Below the pieces are notes generated by a model. It saw only the letters and a list, made by a program, of their open reading frames with translations, made no database searches and was not told the DNA's origin. This document shows positions 56,320 through 64,000 of a stretch of 64,000 bases of DNA, piece by piece. Source of the stretch: Haliotis asinina (taxonomy: Eukaryota; Mollusca; Gastropoda; Lepetellida; Haliotidae); the NCBI RefSeq assembly GCF_037392515.1, contig NC_090291.1:40965501-41029500 (forward strand), in the 5' to 3' direction. Position numbers and translations under genes: made by a program. Numbering within the stretch: the stretch's first letter is position 1; every line of letters begins with the position of its first letter.

Positions 56320-59216
56320 TTTCTTCATATATTATTCAGTGGAATTGCAGGGGCGTAACGACTAATCTTAATGAGCTTCACCTATTAGTCCAAGACTTTA
56401 CACCATCAGCATTCTGCTTGCAAGAAACGTATCTAAAGCAGACAAATACTTTTAACTTACGTCAATATAATGCATATCATCACTTTTCCCCACCTGGTGA
56501 TAGAGCCAGTGGAGGATCTTCAATCCTTGTAAGACATGATGTTACTCACAGTCCTGTAAAACTCAAAACTAATCTTCAAGCTGTTGCAGTGCGAATGACT
56601 TTGAACATGACGCTTACTTTATGTTCACTGTACATTCCGCCTTCATCAACTCTTATGCAGGCTGATCTACAAACTCTCTACGATCAATTACCCAAACCAT
56701 GTATTCTCATGGGTGATTTAAATGGGCACAACCCACTTTGGGGTGGTGTAATCACGAACACTAAAGGTCAGCTTCTGGAGGATTTCATTTCAAATAATAA
56801 TTTATGTATATATAATGATGGTACCAATACATATTTACATCCTGGCACGGGAACATATACAGCTCTTGATTTGTCATTAACTGACTCCAACTTACTAAAT
56901 GAATTCGAATGGTCAGTCCACAATGACCTCTGTGGAAGTGACCATTTTCCTACTATACTGAAATCTGTAACACCATCTGATGTTCCTCCATCATCAAGAT
57001 GGAATTTTAAAAAGGCTGACTGGCCTTTATATGAAACGTTGTGTGCTGCCAGGCTTCAACCTGAATATTTTATTGATGTTCCTGACGCTATCAAAAGGTT
57101 TTCTGATGACCTAAAATCTATAGCTGATGAATGTATACCAAAGTCCTCTGCACTTCCACACATAAGAAAACCATGGTTCAACGATGAGTGCAAACAAGCT
57201 AGGAAGGCAAGGAAAAAAGCAGAACATTATTTCCGTCGCCATCCTATGGTACATAATTTAAATAAATTTAAAATTTTAAATGCTAAAGCACGGCGTACTT
57301 TTAAACAGAACAAACGCCAATCTTGGCAAAATTATGTATCTAAAATAAATTCTCGGACACCCATGTCCAAGGTGTGGAACATGGTCCAGAAAATTAAAGG
57401 TAAAGGTACTAAATCTACTGTCCATCATCTTAAACATGGAGATCAATTGCTTACTGATAAATCAGATATTGCTAATAAACTGGGTGAAACCCTTGCTAAA
57501 CACTCTTCCTCTTCGAATTATACACCTAAATTTCAGCAATATCAAAAACAACAAGAAAAGAAAAGTATTAATTTCAATTCTGCTAATGGGGAAGATTATA
57601 ATGAAACTTTTTCTATTCATGAGCTCCATACTGCTCTTGATCAAGCTCATGATACTGCTACAGGAGCTGATAACATACATTATCAACTCCTGAAGCATTT
57701 ACCAGAATCCTGCCTAGAAACTCTCCTAAATATTTTTGATGATATTTGGACATCGGGTAACTTTCCTCCGTCATGGCGTGACGCCATAGTAGTACCAATA
57801 CCTAAACCTGGACGTGATCACACGGATCCGTCCAATTATCGACCTATTTCACTAACTAGCTGTGTTTGCAAGACCATGGAACGCATGATAAATAATCGAC
57901 TTGTTTGGTACTTGGAAACTAATAATCTTATCACAGATATACAATGTGGTTTCCGTAAAAACAGAAGTACAGTCGATCACTTAGTGCGTTTAGAATCATT
58001 TGTTAAAAATGCACTAATTAATAAACAACATGCTGTGTCTATCTTTTTTGATCTCGAAAAAGCATATGACACAACCTGGAAATATGGTATTTTAAGAGAT
58101 TTACATGATTTCGGTTTGCGAGGTCGTTTGCCTGAATTCATAGCCAAATTTTTAAATAACAGGCAATTTCAAGTCCGCGTGGGTTCTACTCTGTCTGATC
58201 ATTACAATCAGGATCAGGGTGTTCCACAAGGCAGTATTCTGTCTGTCACTCTTTTTAGCATCAAGATCAACAGTCTATCTAAAGTTTTAAACGATTTAAT
58301 CGATGGATTTTTATTTGTGGATGATTTTAATATTTCTTGCCGTGGTAAAAATATGCATACTATTGAACGGCAACTGCAGCTGTGTTTAAACAAAATAGAT
58401 AAATGGTGTCTTGAAAACGGCTTCAAATTTTCTAAATCTAAAACCAATTGTATACACTTCTGTCGTAAATACAAACCCCATAAGGACCCAGAACTATTTC
58501 TCAGTGGTACCCAAATCAAAGTGGTCAAGGAGGCTAAATTCTTGGGACTTATTTTCGACTCACATTTGACCTTCTTGCCGCATATTAAATCCCTGAAAGC
58601 CAAATGTCTGAAGGCACTTGATTTATTAAAGGTTGTTTCAAATTCAAAATGGGGAGGGGATCAGTCTACCCTTCTCCACTTATATAGATCACTGATCCGA
58701 TCTAAACTTGATTACGGCTCCATCGTATATGGTGGAGCTTGTCAAAGCAACCTAAAACTACTTGATCCTGTGCACCACCAAGGCCTAAGACTTTGTCTCG
58801 GTTCTTTTAGAACCTCTCCTATTGACAGTCTATACGTCGAAGCTGATGAGCCTTCTCTCAACTTACGTCGTATAAAACTATCTTTACAATACATTACAAA
58901 ATTAGCTTCAATTGAGTCTAATCCCGCATTTAATTGTGTCTTTAATCCTCTCTACGAGGATTTGTATACCAAAAAGTCTTCCCTTGTTCCGCCTCTTGGG
59001 CTCAGAATTAAGCCATTTCTTGCAGCATCTAGCATTGAGCTGGAAAATATAGCTCCTTCCCGTCTTCTTTCTTCTCCTCCTTGGCAGTTGGTTAGGCCAC
59101 AAGTTGACCTAACATTAACATCACTTAAAAAATCAGAAACGAATGAATTACAGTATAAACAAGAATATAATCAATTGAAACATAAATATAGCAATTATAA
59201 ATCCTTATTGATATAG
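56314..59216 (+). CDS. LINE ORF2 (APE endonuclease and reverse transcriptase)
   Basis: Open frame in -1 relation to ORF1, with no ATG near its start; the first residues are EIVSSYIIQWNCRGVTT, the typical endonuclease start. EN motifs: FCLQETYLK, GDLNGHNPLWGG and SDHFPT. RT motifs: PIPKPGRDHTDPSNYRPISL, QCGFRKNRSTVDHLVRL, FFDLEKAYDTTW, QGVPQGSILS and FVDD (in place of YADD) at 58313-58324. Uninterrupted until TAG at 59214-59216, where a frame break separates it from RNase H. Confidence 0.92.
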
Positions 59217-59980
59217 TGGCTTGTGCCACTGTCATTGGATCCAGAACAATATCTTCTAGATTACCCGATCATAGTTCTATTTTTACCGCAGAGGCTAACG
59301 CCATATTGACAGCCCTTAAATATATTCAAAGACACCCGAAACGTAAACAACATATAATTTATTCCGACTCTCTTTCTTGCCTTCAGGCTATTAAAAATAT
59401 TTCTTGTAAACATCCACTTTTAATAGAAATTATTGAACTGTATAATGATCTTGCTACTGGCCAATACGACATCGTCTTCTGCTGGTTACCTAGCCATGTA
59501 GGGATCTCTGGTAACACATTGGCTGACCTTGCTGCTAAAGCAGCACTCAACAAATCTGTGACACCACTGCTCATTCCTTACAGTGATTACAAAGCCACCA
59601 TTAGATGTTATATCCGTGACCTGATGCAGAAGAAGTGGGACACCCAAGTGGGTATGAATAAATTACATGAGATAAAACCTCACATTGGTTATACCTACTT
59701 GGGTTGTCAGTCCAGAATTGAAGAGGTTATTCTACGACGATGTCGTATTGGCCACACTAGATATACCCATGCATACCTGTTAAAAGGTGAGGATCCTCCA
59801 TTTTGTATCCCTTGTGATGAGAGAGTTACAGTCAAGCATATTCTGCTTGACTGTGTTGAATTCTCCATCACAAGGGATATGTATTTTTCAGTTAAAACAA
59901 TGAAGGATCTTTTTAGCAACGTTAGTTATCATTTAATTCTTGGTTTTTTAAAAGAAATTGATTTTTTGACTGAATTTTGA
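59217..59980 (+). pseudogene. LINE RNase H domain, N-terminally truncated
   Basis: Another frame continues ACATVIGSRTISSRLP, AEANAILTALKYIQ (catalytic Glu), IIYSDSLSCLQAIK (second Asp) and LPSHVGISGNTLADLAAKAA (last Asp), then a Cys-rich end (CRIGHTRYTHAYLL, FCIPCDE, VKHILLDC). The first catalytic Asp motif (xDGS) is missing at the junction and the frame differs from ORF2, suggesting a short deletion. This copy is probably not autonomous. Confidence 0.85.
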
Positions 59981-60533
59981 GTAATATGTTTCTGTAAAAA
60001 GATATATTTTAATAGTTGGTAGTTTGAATTCGTAACTAGAATTGTTAGTGGCTGTACCCTCGGAGGGGGTTGAAGTATTGTAAAATTATTGTCCTCCTGA
60101 GAGGGTACGTAAGTCCAAAAACATTGATAGTAAATTTAAGTCTACCACTGTTTTTAATCGTAGTATTCCTGTTGTTTTAATTGTGGCTAGCATATTGTAC
60201 ACTCGCCAGCGGCTGAAGGGATGGTGTAAATCCAACTAGGGTCCATGTAGGTAGCAAAGGTACTGTAAGTCCCCATGGTCCTAGTATGGTGATCTACCTT
60301 CAGTTGTTGGCGATCTATAGCCTGATTTTATAGTGTATTGTCCAAATGGTGATGTTATTTTTAACTTTCCATGCTAGTTTTAATTCCATTTGTGATATTC
60401 TAGTTGTTTTACTGTCCGTCGTTGACAGGTTTTATAGTAGACATCTAATTGATTTTGATATTAGTTGTTCTCGTCACGATATGGCTGAGATATTGCCGAT
60501 GTGACGTAAAATATTAACTCACTCACTCACTCA
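59981..60533 (+). other. LINE 3' UTR and tail
   Basis: Contains TACCCTCGGAGGGGG...CCTCCTGAGAGGGTA, a possible stem-loop, and ends CGTCACGATATGGCTGAGAT ATTGCCGATGTGACG, then (ACTC)n. The last 60 bp match the 64-bp satellite and the SINE-A and SINE-B tails. Confidence 0.8.
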
Positions 60534-60821
60534 CTATACCTGATGCAGTATCTAGTTGCGTCCCATACGTGTGATTGGGTGTCAAGTGCGTGACTAGGAA
60601 GAAGTGAACATGAAGCGGATACAGAACTGCAGCCATTTCCGAAGGGTAGTGACGCTAAATACCTCACCACGTATGTGAGCAGTAATATTGACGTACAATT
60701 CAAGACAGAACGGTGAGTTATAATGTCACATTACAACCAAATGAAATGAATGATGACATACTCTTCTGATCTCTCCCTAGAATTGTGTCCCTTACTTGTG
60801 ATTAACGTTACAGTTCAACCT

Positions 60822-60880
60822 AATGAGTGAGTGGGTTTTGTTTTACACCGCTCTCAGGAATATTCCAGCTGAATGGCGAT
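60822..60880 (-). repeat. SINE-B tail fragment
   Basis: GAGTGAGTGGGTTTTGTTTT and CTCAGGAATATTCCAGCTG only. Confidence 0.6.
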
Positions 60881-61115
60881 GCAACCTAACATCTCATTTG
60901 CCGGCTGAACCTGTATTTTGATATAGTTGGTTCGTTTGACAGACGGGACAGCGATAGCATAATCTTCTCTCCGTAGTGTTGCGTCCCTTACGCCTGATAA
61001 AGAAACTCTGTGCGTGAGTTCGAATCCTAGTTTCGCCCAGATAATGTTTATTAGTTTAAAGGTTACATCACTCCATCCTTTTTCCCAAGAGAAGTTCACA
61101 TATTTTTTTTTATAT

Positions 61116-61280
61116 AACTGAGGGGTAACCGAGTGGTTAAAGCGTTCCCACGTCACGTGGAAGACCCGGGCTAGATTCCCACATAAGACAGCGTGTTAAG
61201 TCCATTTTTAGAGTCCCCGCTGTGATATTGCTGGGATATTGCTAAAAGTGGTTTAAACTTTAACCTAAACTCACTCATTT
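61116..61280 (+). repeat. SINE-A copy
   Basis: GGGGTAACCGAGTGGTTAAA (A box), GAAGACCCGGGCTAGATTCC (B box), CGCTGTGATATTGCTGGG and ACTCACTC tail. Confidence 0.8.
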
Positions 61281-62013
61281 AAACGGCATACTGTTCAGTG
61301 AGTGAGTGAGAACATGCACCAGCAATAAGGATATCACTCTTTAATTTCTATAAAAATATTATTTGGATACAAACTGCTTTATAAATCATCATGTAAATAT
61401 AACATGATAAAGAATACACATTCATGGCACGATAAAGCATCAACAAGAGCACAAAAGCAACAACATTGCAGGTGTAAATATAGCGCAGCAAAGCGTTCAA
61501 CGGGTAAATATGTCTCAGTTCGAAACACGAAAACAATCAAAACAATACACAGTTATATGCACGGAAGCAAGGAACAATAAAAATATTTTGGAGTTGAACT
61601 TTGGGGTCGTATTGTACTGCAGATCGCGTTGTCGGTTATTCATCTGTCTGTCTGTCTCTCTGTCTCTGTCAATACTCCACCCCACTCCCACCTCATTATA
61701 TGCCGTGATAATTGAATTAACACATGTAAATCAGCGATCACCTGTGTCATTACAGATTTGAATGAACCCTTTCAAATGAATTTCATCACTGTTATGCTTT
61801 TTCATTTTAAGGAAACTGTGTCCATAGAGACTCAAGAGAGGTATCTCCCTGGCGTTGATGCATAACATTGCTTGTGTGACTTTCAAAACATATTTCACTT
61901 AAGACTAGTACTGTTCATACCGATAACTTTCGAACTGAATAACACAATTATACTTGGGATTATTCTTCCCCAGTAACGTACAGCTTCTTGTACTTTTGTT
62001 AGCTTGGGTTTCA

Positions 62014-62110
62014 TTCGAGGTGGCTGCGTGGTTTAGACGGATGACTTTGAGAGCGTGGATTCGAATCCCGAATGGGACTAAACCATTTCAAATGGCATTG
62101 GGTATTCACA
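62014..62110 (+). repeat. SINE-C copy
   Basis: CGAGGTGGCTGCGTGGTTTA, then GTGGATTCGAATCCCGAATG (B box) and AAATGGCATTGGGTATTC tail. Confidence 0.65.
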
Positions 62111-63174
62111 TTAGAACTGATGGAAATGTACACTCCTTTAGAACCATGCTTGTCTCCAAACTTAAAATTAACCTCTCTGGACATGAGGCCACACAGGACT
62201 ATCTATGATACAGCGGACTCCTTTCCCAAGACCACCTGGCTTCCTCATAGGACTGCGGTCACAGTATAGTGTAATATGCTGAACAACGCGGATCTGTACA
62301 TAACTGTGGTATATGTACCTAATATGTACGTTATACAAATAAATTGAGCATGTTTTCTGTGAATCCTCACTAATAGCATGACAATATACCACAACTGATG
62401 AACAAGTTAGCTATTAACGTAGAACTATGAATCATGTAGCTCACCTTCCCACCGACAAATGTCTTTCTGACACACGTGGTTGCTTCATCTGTGTACGTGT
62501 GTGAAACGTGTGTAACATGCGTGTGTAAAGTGTAATATGTGTGTGTAACGTGTGTAGCGTGTGTAACGTGAATGTAATATGAGTGGGTAACGTGTGGGTA
62601 ACGTGGGTAACATGTGTTTCGAACTTCTATAATATAGGCAGCGAAAGATGGAGCTGATTAAACATTGCAAGATATGAACTCAAACTGACTCTATATAAGA
62701 TGAAGGCATCCCTCTTGATTATTATGAATGTTTTTCGCCTTGAAGCGGTTTGCTAACATTTTCATATCAGTTGACATTGAGTATTATCAAGCTTAGAGAA
62801 TCACCGAGAGCCTTTATCTGTGGCCATGACAATTGAAAATATTGTAGGAATATAATTATCAAATCTGTTATCGATTATTTCATGCTGGGCAGTCCTACCC
62901 CCCAGTTGCACAAGAGACAAAGGCTTCAGGGCTAAAATTTCCATGTAGGTGCACGTCTTCGTGTAACATCAATATGCTTTAAACCCATCTGACTCACTCA
63001 CCGCTCGATATATGTATCATTTAATTGTCTGTGAACTGGTAAGGGAAGGTGTGAATGAGTCTGTAAGTTGCAGTTATTATGAGAGTAATGCATATGAACA
63101 TTACATTGAAACAGTGCAGATACGACAATCTATGAAGAGTGGAGATGACAGCCTGAGAATATGAATGAACACCG

Positions 63175-63327
63175 GGGCTCTAAGCGACTCTGACACTATA
63201 CGAGCCTACGATTGACCCGAGCTGGTCGGACTCTAGACTGAAGCTGGCTTCCCTCTTCCTTTGGCTACGAGGAAAGAAAGTGGGGGACATCTTGATAATC
63301 TTGTTCCAGGTCTCCCCAGGACGAATC
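63175..63327 (-). other. Possible exon of an unidentified gene
   Basis: After a good 3' splice site (CTTGTGTCTTTCAG) two frames are plausible. One ends as a short acidic C-terminus (EDSSWGDLEQDYQDVPHFL, then SS and stop). The other reads RIRPGETWNKII, then MSPTFFPRSQRKREAS. No family recognised. Confidence 0.3.
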
Positions 63328-63339
63328 CTCCTGAAAGAC

Positions 63340-64000
63340 ACAAGTATGGTCACCATGGTGAGGTTTGGTGAGAATGGATTTGGTGAGGTGAAAGCAAGGT
63401 TTGATTTGATGAGGTGAGGATTGGTGGGATTGCATGAGGTTGGACCAGGTGAGATTTGGTGAATGAGATGAAGGACTTATTGCAAGGTTTGGTGATATGA
63501 GATTGGTGAGGTAAAGGGCGGGTCTGATCAGGTGAAGAGTGGTGAGATTATGTAAAGTTGGAACCCGTGGGGTTTGGTGCTTTAGATGAAGCGAATTATG
63601 GTGAGGTTTGGTGATATGAGTCAGTGAGTGAGTGAGTGAGTTTGGTTTTACGCCGTTTTTAGCAATATTCCAGCAATATCACGGCGGGGGACACCAGAAA
63701 ATGGGCCTCACACATTGTACCCATGTGGGGAATCGAACCCGGGTCTTCGGCGTGACGAGCGAACGCTTTAACCACTAGGCTACCCCACCGCCCCTTTGGT
63801 GATATGAGATATGGTGGAGTAAAGGACGGGTCTGATTAGGTGAAGGTTGGCGATTAAGAAGTTGGACCTGGTGAGATTGTTGAGTTAGATGAGGTGAATT
63901 ATGGTGAGATTTGAGGTGATGAAGAGAGGTGATGGATGGTGAGAGGATGTAAGGTTGGATGAGGTAAAATTAGTCGAGATGAGATTAATGAAATGTGGCG
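63340..64000. repeat. Degenerate GGTGAG-rich minisatellite
   Basis: Irregular repeats of GGTGAGGTTTGGTGA and GAGATGAGG on both sides of the inserted SINE-A. Confidence 0.7.
63621..63794 (-). repeat. SINE-A copy with perfect target-site duplication
   Basis: Flanked by TTTGGTGATATGAG at 63607-63620 and 63795-63808. Minus strand: GGTGGGGTAGCCTAGTGGTT (A box), ACCCGGGTTCGATTCCCC (B box), CCGCCGTGATATTGCTGG, GGCGTAAAACC and (ACTC)n. Young insertion. Confidence 0.93.

Larger units (their letters stand above)
54407..60545 (+). mobile_element. Full-length I-like non-LTR retrotransposon with target-site duplications
   Basis: CTATACCTGATG occurs at 54407-54418 and 60534-60545, a perfect 12-bp target-site duplication, so the element is 54419-60533 (6115 bp). 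Order: 5' UTR starting with a ribozyme-like fold, ORF1 with CCHC knuckles, ORF2 with endonuclease and RT, an RNase H domain, a 3' UTR and an (ACTC)n tail. RNase H after RT points to the I group of LINEs. Full length and intact duplications suggest a fairly recent insertion upstream of TG-A. Confidence 0.93.

Overview
The window looks like nuclear DNA of a marine gastropod, most likely abalone-like (Haliotis). The basis is spliced genes with GT-AG introns, very dense short interspersed repeats ending in ACTC-type tails, Tc1-like, Penelope-like, Ty3/Gypsy-like and I-like elements, and many micro- and minisatellites. The organism call is an inference from repeat style and gene type. I see no bacterial-style operons and no true tRNA or rRNA gene.

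The single-copy content is two transglutaminase (protein-glutamine gamma-glutamyltransferase) genes in head-to-tail tandem on the minus strand. TG-A (51465 down to 28578) resolves into 16 coding exons. Their lengths sum to 2394 nt, every intron phase is compatible, and the model gives a 797-residue protein from start to stop. TG-B (12017 down to the left window edge) has the same exon plan for at least 11 exons. Its first coding exon is not resolved and its C-terminal end lies outside the window. Both keep the catalytic Cys, His and Asp and the transition-state Trp. Both have a long charged N-terminal extension, as in arthropod and mollusc hemocyte or annulin-type transglutaminases.

Layout by position: 1-12017 TG-B, with repeats in its introns. 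12.0-28.5 kb is the intergenic spacer: a head-to-head pair of decayed Tc1-like elements, a 72-bp minisatellite, a 64-bp satellite, a 381-bp tandem duplication carrying SINEs, another Tc1 fragment and a 30-bp minisatellite. 28.6-51.5 kb is TG-A. Its introns hold a Tc1-like element with terminal inverted repeats (30.2-32.0 kb), a splice-donor-bearing minisatellite (34.3-34.9 kb), a 584-bp palindrome-rich foldback element, a Penelope-like remnant and many SINE copies. 53.25-53.87 kb is a decayed Ty3/Gypsy pol fragment. 54419-60533 is a full-length I-like non-LTR retrotransposon bounded by 12-bp target-site duplications. 60.5-64 kb holds more SINEs and one possible exon of an unidentified gene.

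The most interesting signals are these. (1) The LINE begins exactly at the first base of a sequence that folds on paper as an HDV-like self-cleaving ribozyme. (2) A possible -1 slippery site lies four codons before the ORF1 stop. (3) The LINE 3' tail is shared with two SINE families and with the 64-bp satellite. (4) A SINE-like tail supplies the splice donor of a TG-A exon. (5) A minisatellite repeats the splice donor of another TG-A exon about 17 times. (6) A 39-bp minisatellite coding for Cys-rich peptide repeats is in frame with an N-terminal TG-B exon.
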